A stretch of DNA of 64,000 nucleotides from CAIXTV01 sp964543995 (GTDB lineage Bacteria; Bacteroidota; Bacteroidia; Bacteroidales; CAIXTV01). The stretch covers positions 13,781 through 77,780 of the forward strand of contig CAZJBB010000001.1 in assembly GCA_964543995.1 (NCBI GenBank). The letters run 5' to 3'. Positions 34,530 through 43,269 of this stretch are shown piece by piece (position 1 is the first letter of the stretch; every line of letters starts with the position of its first letter). A program made the position numbers and the translations under genes. The notes beneath the pieces were generated by a model, which was given only the letters and a program-made list of their open reading frames with translations, was not told where the DNA came from and ran no database searches.

Positions 34530-35228
34530 ATGATAATGATTACAAACATTTATAAGATTATTCGGAATTATATATATCATCATATTGAAATCTTTATGAT
34601 TATTTTCTCGTTTTTGTCATTTATGGGAGAATGGTCTTTAATTTCCATTGCCTTTTTTATATGGAACTTTTTTAATAGAAAAGCTTATTTGAAATCCAGT
34701 TTTATCTTTTTTACCATCGCCGTTTTAATAAATATTCTGCACATAGTAACCCTACCATGGTCTGATAAAGTTCAGAGAGAATGGGAAAGACAGGGTTATG
34801 ATGAAAATTTCAAAGAATTCACTCAAAGTAATTTAAACATATTGGCAAGACAAATTGAGGAGTTCAAACTAAGGAAAGGCTTTTATCCTGTAGCCCTTGA
34901 AAGGCTCAGTGAAATGGAAGACAAATTGATTTTCTGTACTGACCTTTCATATAGAATGAAACGAGAAGATGGCCAAGTAGATGGAGTTTTATTTTTCTAT
35001 GAAAAAATTAACAATGATAAATTTTATTTATCTGCAATTGGTAAAGATGGAATAGGTATGACAGAAGATGATATAATTCCTGAAATTTTTCATTATGAAG
35101 AAAAAAATACCGGATTAACAAGATACAAACTTAGACCCATAACTAGAAGAGATAATGAGCATGGATTTTATGACACGGTTAAAAAAATTAACCCTCCTTG
35201 TAATCAAGTAGATGGATTGGTTTATTAA
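34530..35228 (+). CDS. Membrane protein of unknown function with pseudopilin-like C-terminal half
   Basis: A 232-residue protein with two or three hydrophobic segments (about 18-48 and 56-75), then a soluble part. LARQIEEFKLRKGFYPVALERL followed by the turn IGKDGIGMTEDDI loosely recalls the core of GspG-type pseudopilins (helix, G-x-YP, calcium-loop DG-x-G-T-x-DD), but the N-terminal layout is not that of a pseudopilin. No firm family. It lies within the R2-bracketed segment, 182 bp after fic. Confidence 0.55.
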   Translation: MIMITNIYKIIRNYIYHHIEIFMIIFSFLSFMGEWSLISIAFFIWNFFNRKAYLKSSFIFFTIAVLINILHIVTLPWSDKVQREWERQGYDENFKEFTQSNLNILARQIEEFKLRKGFYPVALERLSEMEDKLIFCTDLSYRMKREDGQVDGVLFFYEKINNDKFYLSAIGKDGIGMTEDDIIPEIFHYEEKNTGLTRYKLRPITRRDNEHGFYDTVKKINPPCNQVDGLVY

Positions 35229-35256
35229 AGATGATAGGGTGCGCGATTAACCCACC

Positions 35257-35283
35257 TACTGCAGTTTATCTTTTATTGCAGTA
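35257..35283. repeat. Inverted repeat after the 34530 gene
   Basis: TACTGCA (35257-35263) and TGCAGTA (35277-35283) can form a 7-bp stem. No T-run follows, so a terminator call is weak. Confidence 0.3.
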
Positions 35284-35336
35284 TGTTTTGAGCACCGCTT
35301 TCACAAAAATAAATTATCCATAGAATTAAGATTTTC

Positions 35337-35390
35337 TATACATAAGCAGGCGGAAATGTATAGTTTTTTGCGTTTTCTATACAAAAGGAA
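35337..35390. repeat. Direct repeat R2, downstream copy
   Basis: Partner of 33187-33240 with the same dyad (TGTATAG/CTATACA), but without the following -7 box or a gene of matching start. It looks like an orphaned promoter upstream of radA. Confidence 0.85.
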
Positions 35391-35488
35391 GTGCATCATG
35401 GATTTTATTCATAATACCTGAATAGAGAATTTAGAACGGACGGCTAGCCGGAAAATTTGTATTTTTAACGTCCAATTAAAGCATCATC

Positions 35489-36856
35489 ATGGCAAAGTCG
35501 AAAACGGTTTTTTATTGTCAAAATTGCGGTACGCAGTCCTCTACCTGGTTAGGGAAATGTCCTTCGTGCAGCCAATGGAACACTTTTGTGGAAGAAATTA
35601 TTCAAAGAGCCGATTCAGGAAAATCATCGGGTTTATCCGGTTTTGAAAAAGCAGCCAAGCCCATTTCTGTTAGCGAAATCAATCTGAGTGACGAACCCCG
35701 CATTTCCTCAAACAATCAGGAACTCGACCGTGTATTGGGTGGAGGCATTGTCTCCGGCTCATTAATTCTGATTGGGGGTGAACCGGGAATCGGGAAATCG
35801 ACCTTGATGCTTCAGGTAGCTTTAAACATAAAAGGTATTAAAGTACTTTACATTACCGGCGAAGAAAGTGAACAGCAAATAAAAATGCGTGCGGAACGCA
35901 TTGGAATGCACAATAAGGAATGCTATATTCTTACCGAAACCTTTACACAGAATATTTTTCAACAGATTGAGCAATTGCAACCGAATATGATTGTGGTCGA
36001 TTCCATTCAAACACTTCACACCCAAGTAATTGATTCCTCGGCGGGGAGTATATCGCAAATAAGGGAATGTGCAGCTGAACTTCAACGTTTTTCGAAATTG
36101 ACCAACATCCCTGTTTTTCTAATTGGGCATATCACCAAAGAAGGTACGCTTGCAGGGCCTAAAATATTGGAACACATGGTGGATACGGTACTTCAGTTCG
36201 AAGGGGACAGGAACCACGGATATCGCATTTTACGCTCGGTGAAAAACCGTTTCGGATCTACCTCCGAATTGGGGATTTTCGAGATGCAATCGACGGGATT
36301 AAGAGAAGTCTCCAATCCTTCAGAGATTTTGTTATCGCAACGGGATGAAAATCTCAGTGGAATTGCCATTGCCGCCATGGTGGAAGGACTGCGTCCCATG
36401 CTGGTAGAGACACAAGCTTTGGTGAGTTCAACCGCATACAGCACGCCTCAACGTTCTGCTACCGGATTTGATTTAAGGCGACTGGGGATGTTGTTGGCCG
36501 TGTTAGAGAAAAGATGCGGGTTTAAATTGGGAGCCAAAGATGTTTTCCTGAATATTGCGGGCGGACTTAGGGTAGATGATCCGGCTATCGACTTAGCAGT
36601 GGTTTGTGCGGTCTTATCATCGAGTGAAAATATAGCCATTGATGCAAAGACTTGTTTAGCTGCAGAAGTGGGATTGTCAGGAGAAATCCGTCCGGTGACC
36701 CGCATCGAACAAAGAATCTCAGAAGCCGAAAAGCTTGGATTCGAACAAATTATCATTTCTTCTTACAATATGAAAGGACTGGATGTTAAAAATAAATCCA
36801 TCCTATTGCGACCTGTTAAGAAAATTGAGGATGTGTTTGGTTTATTGTTTGGATAA
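35489..36856 (+). CDS. radA: DNA repair protein RadA
   Basis: A 455-residue protein with the RadA order: N-terminal zinc finger (YCQNCGTQSSTWLGKCPSC), RecA-like ATPase with Walker A GGEPGIGKST, the RadA-specific KNRFGS motif, and a C-terminal Lon-like domain. It promotes branch migration in homologous recombination. Length fits the family. It is the first core gene after the accessory segment and is followed by a convergent membrane-protein gene 14 bp away. Confidence 0.94.
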   Translation: MAKSKTVFYCQNCGTQSSTWLGKCPSCSQWNTFVEEIIQRADSGKSSGLSGFEKAAKPISVSEINLSDEPRISSNNQELDRVLGGGIVSGSLILIGGEPGIGKSTLMLQVALNIKGIKVLYITGEESEQQIKMRAERIGMHNKECYILTETFTQNIFQQIEQLQPNMIVVDSIQTLHTQVIDSSAGSISQIRECAAELQRFSKLTNIPVFLIGHITKEGTLAGPKILEHMVDTVLQFEGDRNHGYRILRSVKNRFGSTSELGIFEMQSTGLREVSNPSEILLSQRDENLSGIAIAAMVEGLRPMLVETQALVSSTAYSTPQRSATGFDLRRLGMLLAVLEKRCGFKLGAKDVFLNIAGGLRVDDPAIDLAVVCAVLSSSENIAIDAKTCLAAEVGLSGEIRPVTRIEQRISEAEKLGFEQIIISSYNMKGLDVKNKSILLRPVKKIEDVFGLLFG

Positions 36857-36870
36857 CACTGAAAAATAAG

Positions 36871-38466
36871 CTAATGCACTACATAAACCGTATCCGGTTT
36901 GCATTTTTTTACTTCAAACCAATGTAGTCTGGTTTTTTCATTTAAACCGGCCCAATAAACATCGAACCCCACAGGAGCGGTTGCAGAGTATCCGTTTACT
37001 GCAGTCAAGTTTAAGGATTGCGTCGCCAACATAGCATCAATTTGGTACACCAATGGATCCAATTCAATTTTAGCCGGTTCGTAGGAAACTATGGACTTTG
37101 GAGGGAAAGAACGCATTTTCAACATTACATCATTAACCCTATTTTGCGCCATGGATTTTTCGGTACGACAAAGGGGTTCGGCAAAATTGAAATTGTCCCC
37201 CATAAATACTCCGGCAAGAAAAACAAAAACCAAGGCTGAGCTTAGATTTTTCTTTTTAAGCAAAAGTTGAGTGAAAAAAGTGATGATGATTGCAAAGAAG
37301 ATTAATTCGATGTTGATAATTCGGGTTAAAGAACGCAAGGAGCCATATCCCGGTAAATAGAAAATTAAGCTGTATAAAGAAAATTGCTGAATTCTCAAAA
37401 ACAGTAAAAAAGTAATCAATCCTGAAATTAAAAGCACTTTTACGTTGATGTCCAGCTGAAAGAAAGAGACTTTTGTTTTACATATTCCTTTGTAAATAGC
37501 TAAGGAAAGAAAAAGGACGATAGAAATGGAAACCATTCCTCCTAAATAAAGCTGATGGTCCCACCATGCAGGGTTGCCTTTTCCAAAGTCGGAAATAAAA
37601 TCCCAAAATAAGGTACCTTTAGGACAAGAAAAATATGAAGAAACAGAAGGCAAAGTGCCAAAAATTTCATGATAATTCTTCAAACCGGTTTCCTGAGCCC
37701 GTTTAATATAGGGAATCAACAGAGGAAGCAGTAATAAAACATTGAGGATGATGGAGGTGGTGATAAAAGAAACCCATTTCAAGTTTTTGAGTCTTTCTTT
37801 CAGTAACTCCCATTTGACTATAAAAATGATGAGAAAAATAATCATGAGGGGAATCATCAGCATAAATCCAAGATAGATACCACAATATAATTGGTATGAA
37901 GCAAAGAGAAGGGCCGCAAAGAAATATTTGGGTTGTAAATTTTCAAGAAACAAGCTTGCCATCCACAAAGCCAAGGGAATAGGAAAACGAGGGAAGGTTT
38001 GCGCATGAGGCATTTGGGTTTGAAGCGACATGGAAAAAGCAAAAACCATTGCGCCTAAAGCTGCAGCATATTGATTCCGAAAAAGACGCTTTAAAAATAG
38101 ATAAGAACAAGCATAGTTTAGCACTGCCATGAGCACAAACCAACTCTGGAAAGAAGTTTCTCTGCTAAAACTCATCCATCGAAAAAGAGAATACAAGGGT
38201 GCAGCTCCTAAAAGATTATCGGAATAAGAAATTACGTTGGCTTCAGGATACATGAAAGGGGCACTCCAAAAATCACCCACTTGGCCGGTAAAAAATTTGT
38301 GAGCATGTTCAAGCAAATACATATTAAAGCGGCCATCACCCAAATCGCCAGGGAAATAGGAAAAGCCAAACCCGGTAATATTAAAAACGGTAAATATTAA
38401 GCCCAAGGCAAGCCCAAAAAGAAAAGGCCAAGAATTATAGATATACCGAATCATTGCTTTATTCAT
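36871..38466 (-). CDS. Polytopic membrane protein of unknown function (possible GT-C type)
   Basis: A 531-residue protein with about 11-12 hydrophobic helices and a final soluble segment of about 90 residues. An early loop has acidic residues after the first helix (FPGDLGDGRFN), and the overall plan of a long N-terminal multi-helix region with a short periplasmic tail recalls GT-C glycosyltransferases and YfhO-like proteins. I cannot assign a family. It has its own -7 element and is convergent with radA. Confidence 0.65.
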   Translation of the reverse strand: MNKAMIRYIYNSWPFLFGLALGLIFTVFNITGFGFSYFPGDLGDGRFNMYLLEHAHKFFTGQVGDFWSAPFMYPEANVISYSDNLLGAAPLYSLFRWMSFSRETSFQSWFVLMAVLNYACSYLFLKRLFRNQYAAALGAMVFAFSMSLQTQMPHAQTFPRFPIPLALWMASLFLENLQPKYFFAALLFASYQLYCGIYLGFMLMIPLMIIFLIIFIVKWELLKERLKNLKWVSFITTSIILNVLLLLPLLIPYIKRAQETGLKNYHEIFGTLPSVSSYFSCPKGTLFWDFISDFGKGNPAWWDHQLYLGGMVSISIVLFLSLAIYKGICKTKVSFFQLDINVKVLLISGLITFLLFLRIQQFSLYSLIFYLPGYGSLRSLTRIINIELIFFAIIITFFTQLLLKKKNLSSALVFVFLAGVFMGDNFNFAEPLCRTEKSMAQNRVNDVMLKMRSFPPKSIVSYEPAKIELDPLVYQIDAMLATQSLNLTAVNGYSATAPVGFDVYWAGLNEKTRLHWFEVKKCKPDTVYVVH

Positions 38467-38498
38467 ACATAGGAAATGATGCCCTTTAGGGAATCAGG

Positions 38499-38506
38499 CA
38501 AATTTA
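38499..38506 (-). promoter_or_regulatory. Putative -7 promoter element for the 38466 gene
   Basis: TAAATTTG on the minus strand matches TAnnTTTG, 33 bp upstream of the start at 38466. Confidence 0.42.
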
Positions 38507-38529
38507 CAAATATTATTCAATTCGGTATT

Positions 38530-39147
38530 TCAGGTGAGGAGCATTCCGATATCCATGGAACGAGCTTCGTCGAAATCCAACATGGCATTGATGAGCATGA
38601 GTTTTTGATAATTTTTTAAGTCACTTGCTTTGATTGGCCTTTCAACTATTACTCCATGCTCCAAGAGCCTTTCTCTTGCAGTTCCTTTTAATAAAGGCAT
38701 TGAAGGTGTAACCCACTGATTTCCATCATGAAAACATACATTTGAAAAAGAAGTATCGGTGATGAACCCCTTTTTTAGGATGAGAACTTCATCGGCTTCA
38801 TAGATTCTAAGAAGGTCATCGAGTTGTTGTCGTTCACTAAATTTAAGTTCATAGGAAACATCCTCCAAGCAAATTAATCGGATCCCGGAAATCACCTTGG
38901 GGGTATAGGGGATAAATTCTATTTGAAAAGTTTCCCGGTTATACAAGAACTTGCATTTAATGGGATTCTTCTCCTCCAAATTAAAGGTACTAGAATTTAG
39001 CTTTAAAGAAAGGAGTTCACTTAACTCCGGAAAAGCTCTTCCTTGATCAAAATAAGTAAGGATAGAAGCATCTAATCTTCTTTGATGATATTCCAAATGC
39101 AAAGGAATACCATTCTCAATTTTAATGGTTTCAAATAATGGGAACAT
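38530..39147 (-). CDS. pabC: Class IV aminotransferase, likely aminodeoxychorismate lyase
   Basis: A 205-residue fold-type IV PLP protein, shorter than the usual 260-290. The likely PLP lysine is in YELKFSERQQLDDLL, followed by ADEVLILKKGFITDTSFSNVCF and PLLKGTARERLL, the cofactor phosphate-binding blocks. Its start overlaps the end of pabB by 17 bp, so it should release pyruvate from aminodeoxychorismate to give p-aminobenzoate for folate. The specific activity rests on this context; a D-amino acid or branched-chain aminotransferase is less likely. Confidence 0.82.
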   Translation of the reverse strand: MFPLFETIKIENGIPLHLEYHQRRLDASILTYFDQGRAFPELSELLSLKLNSSTFNLEEKNPIKCKFLYNRETFQIEFIPYTPKVISGIRLICLEDVSYELKFSERQQLDDLLRIYEADEVLILKKGFITDTSFSNVCFHDGNQWVTPSMPLLKGTARERLLEHGVIVERPIKASDLKNYQKLMLINAMLDFDEARSMDIGMLLT

Positions 39148-40105
39148 ATACCTTGTCTATCATTTCTTGGTATTCCTTATCACATTGACTGGATATGGTA
39201 ATTCCACCCCCGCTTTTATACATAGGTTTGGCTCCTGAAAAATCGATAAAACGAATCATCACCGAACTGTCGATGGTTTTACCGTCGAAATATCCCATAA
39301 CGCCGGTATAGAAGCCTCTGGAATGGGTTTCGTGATTACAAATAATCTCTAATGTTTTCATTTTAGGGGCACCACTGATGGACCCGGCCGGCAATAATTC
39401 GAAAAGAATATCCCCAAGGTGCTCATTAAAGTTTTTCGGTAACTCTCCCTCTATTTCGGAGCTCAATTGAATCAAAGTTTTATCATGGGTTTTGAGATAA
39501 TCTGCGTAACCAAAACGTTTTACCCTTACTTTCTTAGCCACTCGACTTAGGTCGTTGCGAATCAGATCGACAATGGTACAATGCTCAGCAAACTCTTTGG
39601 CATCTGACTTCAACTTGCTTTCTGCATTTTCAATGGCAGCATCAATGGTCCCCTTCATAGGGTAAGATGAGATGATTCCGTTTTCATTAATCCGAACAAA
39701 TATTTCGGGAGAAAATACCACAAACTGATTTTTCCAAAGCATTTTGTATTTTGCATCACTGGAATAAAACAATTCTTCTTGGGTGAAGTTGGTTTCGATT
39801 GGAGTTTCAAAAGTAAGGTTGAGCAAATAGGAATTCCCATAATTGAGCTCTTTCTTCACTTTGTTAAAAACAGCAGTATATTCCTCATATTCAACAGCGT
39901 GTTTTTTAAACATAAGAAATTTCTCCGAAGTAGGTATATCATCAATATTTGCAAACCCATTAAAGTTGAATAATACCGTATTCTCATCCATTTCCTCTAA
40001 TAAGAATACTTTGGGATGCTTCATTAAAAAATCGATGATAAAAATAAAGGGTGTTCGACTCGATCCGAGAGCATTCATTTGTTTTATGATTGTATCTTTA
40101 CCCAT
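39131..40105 (-). CDS. pabB: Aminodeoxychorismate synthase component I
   Basis: I chose the ATG at 40105 (324 residues). Longer frames to 40114 or 40204 exist, but the longest would run into the divergent pabA, and a -7 box (40117-40124) lies so close that 40105 is the best start. The chorismate-binding core is complete: PMKGTID, CTIVDLIRNDLSRVAKKV, ELLPAGSISGAPKMKTLEII, GFYTGVMGYFDG and YKSGGGITISS. It is a short PabB without the full N-terminal TrpE-like extension, as common in Bacteroidota. It amidates chorismate with ammonia from PabA. Confidence 0.88.
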   Translation of the reverse strand: MGKDTIIKQMNALGSSRTPFIFIIDFLMKHPKVFLLEEMDENTVLFNFNGFANIDDIPTSEKFLMFKKHAVEYEEYTAVFNKVKKELNYGNSYLLNLTFETPIETNFTQEELFYSSDAKYKMLWKNQFVVFSPEIFVRINENGIISSYPMKGTIDAAIENAESKLKSDAKEFAEHCTIVDLIRNDLSRVAKKVRVKRFGYADYLKTHDKTLIQLSSEIEGELPKNFNEHLGDILFELLPAGSISGAPKMKTLEIICNHETHSRGFYTGVMGYFDGKTIDSSVMIRFIDFSGAKPMYKSGGGITISSQCDKEYQEMIDKVYVPII

Positions 40106-40116
40106 AATTTTCATTT

Positions 40117-40124
40117 CAAAATTA
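40117..40124 (-). promoter_or_regulatory. Putative -7 promoter element for pabB
   Basis: TAATTTTG on the minus strand matches TAnnTTTG. Only 11 bp separate it from ATG 40105, predicting a leader of a few bases. Confidence 0.4.
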
Positions 40125-40150
40125 CGATGATTTTTAAATAAAACCTCATT

Positions 40151-40729
40151 ATGAAACTTTTGCTGATTGATAATTTTGATTCCTTTACCTATAACTTGGT
40201 TCAATTGATTGAAGAATGTGGGGTTAGGGATATATTGGTCAGAAACAATATCGAAGTTTTAAAAGAAGAGGTGGAACAATCCGACAAAATTCTTATTTCC
40301 CCGGGGCCCGGTTTGCCATCCGAAGCAGGTAAGCTGAAAGAAATTATTCAATATTTTTACCCAAGCAAAAGTATTTTGGGGATATGCTTGGGTCACCAAG
40401 CCATTGCAGAAGTTTTCGGTGGACAACTCAGCTCATTTGAGTTTCCTTTTCATGGGTATACTACCCAAGTTACTTCGGTTAAACCTCAAGACGCTTTATT
40501 TAATAACTTACCTGATACTTTTGATGCCGGATTGTACCATTCTTGGTATGTGGAGGAGAATACATTGCCTGAATGTCTTCGTATTACGGCTATATCGAAA
40601 GAAAATGTTATTATGGGAATTGCACATAGAGAATTCGATGTAAAAGGTTTGCAGTTCCATCCGGAATCGATAATGACTCCCTTAGGGCAAAAAATCATTA
40701 AAAATTGGTTGGAGAAAGATTTCCGGTAA
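40151..40729 (+). CDS. pabA: Aminodeoxychorismate/anthranilate synthase component II (glutamine amidotransferase)
   Basis: A 192-residue class I glutamine amidotransferase. DNFDSFTYNLVQ at the start, the oxyanion SPGPGLPSEAG, the nucleophile Cys79 in LGICLGHQ, and His170/Glu172 in LQFHPESIMT are all present. It supplies ammonia to a chorismate-binding partner. It is divergent from pabB/pabC, with 45 bp between starts, so PabA is the natural reading; TrpG is the alternative. Confidence 0.88.
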   Translation: MKLLLIDNFDSFTYNLVQLIEECGVRDILVRNNIEVLKEEVEQSDKILISPGPGLPSEAGKLKEIIQYFYPSKSILGICLGHQAIAEVFGGQLSSFEFPFHGYTTQVTSVKPQDALFNNLPDTFDAGLYHSWYVEENTLPECLRITAISKENVIMGIAHREFDVKGLQFHPESIMTPLGQKIIKNWLEKDFR

Positions 40730-40793
40730 AAATCTTTGTAGCCTCTCGTATAATTGACTCATTATCAATAAAGCATTATAATTATTAATTCCC

Positions 40794-40801
40794 TACCTTT
40801 G
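40794..40801 (+). promoter_or_regulatory. Putative -7 promoter element for pssA
   Basis: TACCTTTG matches TAnnTTTG; the ATG is only 7 bp beyond it, predicting a nearly leaderless message. Confidence 0.45.
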
Positions 40802-40808
40802 TCTCATC

Positions 40809-41555
40809 ATGAAAATTTTAAAACACATCCCCAACGCTATTACCTCAATGAACTTATTTTCGGGGTGTATAGGACTTTATTTTGCAATGCTTGGGAAACT
40901 TGACCTTGCGGCTTTGATGATATTTTTAGCTGCGGTTTTCGATTTCTTTGATGGCTTTGCTGCAAGATTGTTACATGTAAAATCTGAAATTGGTAAGCAG
41001 CTTGACTCCCTTGCGGATGTGGTTTCCTTTGGTGTCCTCCCCGGTTTTATTGTGTTTTTCATGATTCAAAGGGGGCAAAATATGTGTTCTTGGAATTGCG
41101 GCAATGTGCATTTACTCCCTTTTGTAGCTTTTCTCATTCCGGTTTTTTCAGCCCTTCGTTTAGCAAAATTCAATATAGATACGCGTCAAACTTCTTCTTT
41201 TATTGGGCTACCCACTCCCGCTTTGGCAATAATGGTAGCTTCGTTTCCTTTAATTGCTATCCAAACTTCATCTTTCATACCCATAAACCTCGATTGCATT
41301 TCCCAAATTATATTCCACCCTTATTTTTTGATTGCCTTTTCGCTCATCTTTTCTTATTTGTTGGTGTCTCCTTTGCCATTGTTTGCTTTAAAGTTTCATT
41401 CTTATGGATTTAATGAAAATCGGATTAAATATATTTTTCTGATTCTGTCCATAACATTAATCGTCTGTTTGAAATTTATTGGAATTCCCATGGTAGTTTT
41501 CTTATACTTGCTCATTTCCATTCTTGAGCAAATATCAAAAAAGAAATCAGCATGA
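40809..41555 (+). CDS. pssA: CDP-diacylglycerol-serine O-phosphatidyltransferase
   Basis: A 248-residue membrane enzyme with about seven helices. The CDP-alcohol phosphatidyltransferase motif is perfect: Asp48-Gly-x2-Ala-Arg53-x8-Gly62-x3-Asp66-x3-Asp70. The N-terminal HIPNAITSMNLFSGCIGLYFA and SFGVLPG fit the PssA subfamily, which makes phosphatidylserine, the precursor of phosphatidylethanolamine. It overlaps rsmA by 4 bp. Confidence 0.9.
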   Translation: MKILKHIPNAITSMNLFSGCIGLYFAMLGKLDLAALMIFLAAVFDFFDGFAARLLHVKSEIGKQLDSLADVVSFGVLPGFIVFFMIQRGQNMCSWNCGNVHLLPFVAFLIPVFSALRLAKFNIDTRQTSSFIGLPTPALAIMVASFPLIAIQTSSFIPINLDCISQIIFHPYFLIAFSLIFSYLLVSPLPLFALKFHSYGFNENRIKYIFLILSITLIVCLKFIGIPMVVFLYLLISILEQISKKKSA

Positions 41556-42322
41556 TCAGAAATAATTATGTAAAACCCAAAAAGCATTTGGGGCAGCATT
41601 TTCTTATTGACGTAGGAATCGCCAAGGACATTGTGCATCAGGTTCAAGGGGTGGAAAACCTCTTAGAAATTGGACCGGGCATGGGTATTTTGACTAAGGA
41701 AATTTTATCCTTACCCATTCCGAATTTTTTCATGATTGATATTGATGGTCAATCTATTGATTATTTGGAGGCTCATTTCCCGGAACAGAAGTCGCATATT
41801 ATACATGACGATTTTTTAAAGTTTGATCCGACAACAGTTTTTGGCGAAAAACCTTTTTCTATTATTGGGAATTTCCCATACAACATCTCCAGTCAAATTT
41901 TATTTAGGGTGTTGGAGTATAAAAATAGAGTAACTTCCTTAGTGGGCATGTTTCAGAAGGAAGTGGCCATGAGAATATGTTCAGGGCCGGGAAATAAAGA
42001 TTACGGTATTTTAAGTGTACTTATTCAAGCATACTACCGCGCTGAATATCTTTTTACCGTGGATTCAAATGTATTTAACCCACCCCCCAAAGTACAATCA
42101 GCGGTAGTAAAATTTACCCGAAATGCTCTTGATACATTACCCTGCGACGAAGTTTTATTTAAGAAAATCATTAAAACCGGGTTCAATCAGCGTCGTAAAA
42201 CCTTACATAACGCGCTTAAATCCATTGAATTGCGTGAACTTCCGCAACAGTACCAATCCAAAAGGGCCGAACAATTATCTGTGGAAGATTATGTATTGAT
42301 AACACAATTAAATCAAAATTAA
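41552..42322 (+). CDS. rsmA: 16S rRNA (adenine1518/1519-N6)-dimethyltransferase
   Basis: A 256-residue KsgA/RsmA. KPKKHLGQHFLID at the start, the SAM-binding LLEIGPGMGILTKEI, the catalytic NFPYNIS and the C-terminal GFNQRRKTLHNAL are canonical. It dimethylates two adjacent adenines near the 3' end of 16S rRNA during late 30S assembly. It starts by ATGA overlap with pssA and ends convergent with the MerR gene, 21 bp away. Confidence 0.95.
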   Translation: MIRNNYVKPKKHLGQHFLIDVGIAKDIVHQVQGVENLLEIGPGMGILTKEILSLPIPNFFMIDIDGQSIDYLEAHFPEQKSHIIHDDFLKFDPTTVFGEKPFSIIGNFPYNISSQILFRVLEYKNRVTSLVGMFQKEVAMRICSGPGNKDYGILSVLIQAYYRAEYLFTVDSNVFNPPPKVQSAVVKFTRNALDTLPCDEVLFKKIIKTGFNQRRKTLHNALKSIELRELPQQYQSKRAEQLSVEDYVLITQLNQN

Positions 42323-42343
42323 TCCACAGAAATACCTACACCC

Positions 42344-43234
42344 CTATGCAGGTTCACTTGAAATTAAAATGTCTTTTATATGCTTTATTGTTGGTAAGTT
42401 AATGGTATTGGATGGGAATTTTAATTCTTCATTATTGATGCTGTTTCCTGCAACATAAAAAACTTTGTCTCCAATTCCATCCGAAATCTTACGCAAGAAT
42501 TCAATTTTGAACTTTCTAGAAAAAGGCAAAGTAATAAAAGTAAATAGAAAGTCCGGTTGATAGTTTTCGAAAATAATCAAAACATCCTCTATGGGAACAT
42601 TTTGACCGAGGTACATTATTGAATTACCTGATTTCTTAATTATATACTGTGCAAATAAGAGAGGTAGTTCGTTATATTCATCCTGGGGTAAAAATAGCAA
42701 GTATTTTTTCGGGGATGGGTTTTTGGGCGATTTTAATTTATCAATACCCACTATTATTTTTTGTCGAATCAAGGATGTAGCAAAGTGTTCTTGTGCAGGA
42801 AGTACTTTGGAAGCTTGCCACAATGCACCGGTTTTATCTAAAAATGGAAACAATACATTTAAAATGGCCCCTTCGAATCCAAATACATCAATGGCATCTT
42901 CATAAATATCAATCACGGATTTTTCATCTAAGTTGATCATGGCAAAAATAAGCATGTCAACCCTTTGATCGTAATCGTCAATAACGTTATGCAATTGAAT
43001 GATCTGCTTCTTTAACTCTTCGTCTTTTAATTTTGTGATTTTAGAGATTTTGAAGCCCCTTCTATTCAATAAAGCAACATTTAGAATTTTCTTTAATTCG
43101 TCCTCACTATAAACTCTAATGTTGGTATTGGTTCTATTGGGAGTAAAAACATTGTATCTTTTCTCCCACATTCTAATGGTATGCGCTTTCACTCCTGAAA
43201 GCAATTCCAAATCTTTGATTGAATAACTTTTCAT
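42344..43234 (-). CDS. MerR regulator with B12-binding-type C-terminus lacking the ligand histidine
   Basis: A 296-residue regulator of the CarH/LitR build: MerR winged helix (1-70, SIKDLELLSGVKAHTIRMWEK), helical bundle (about 85-165) that keeps the Trp139-x9-Glu149-His150 motif, and a Rossmann domain (about 176-290). In cobalamin-binding members the lower-ligand motif is E-x-H-x-x-G; here it is Glu186-Tyr-Asn188-Glu-Leu-Pro191. Both His and Gly are lost, so light- or B12-dependent sensing is unlikely. Target genes are unknown. A TAnnTTTG box and a 22-bp dyad lie just upstream of its own start, suggesting autoregulation. Confidence 0.85.
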   Translation of the reverse strand: MKSYSIKDLELLSGVKAHTIRMWEKRYNVFTPNRTNTNIRVYSEDELKKILNVALLNRRGFKISKITKLKDEELKKQIIQLHNVIDDYDQRVDMLIFAMINLDEKSVIDIYEDAIDVFGFEGAILNVLFPFLDKTGALWQASKVLPAQEHFATSLIRQKIIVGIDKLKSPKNPSPKKYLLFLPQDEYNELPLLFAQYIIKKSGNSIMYLGQNVPIEDVLIIFENYQPDFLFTFITLPFSRKFKIEFLRKISDGIGDKVFYVAGNSINNEELKFPSNTINLPTIKHIKDILISSEPA

Positions 43235-43255
43235 AGTTTTACTTTATAGATGAAA

Positions 43256-43263
43256 CAAAGTTA
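43256..43263 (-). promoter_or_regulatory. Putative -7 promoter element for the MerR gene
   Basis: TAACTTTG on the minus strand matches TAnnTTTG, 22 bp upstream of the start at 43234. Confidence 0.45.
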
Positions 43264-43269
43264 ATTCAA

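Noticed and set aside
35441..35450. 10-bp palindrome CGGCTAGCCG upstream of radA
   Set aside because: Short, single and without a recognisable context; could be chance.
40106..40204. Long N-terminal extension of pabB to 40204
   Set aside because: It would overlap the divergent pabA start and its promoter region; the added residues are not family-like.
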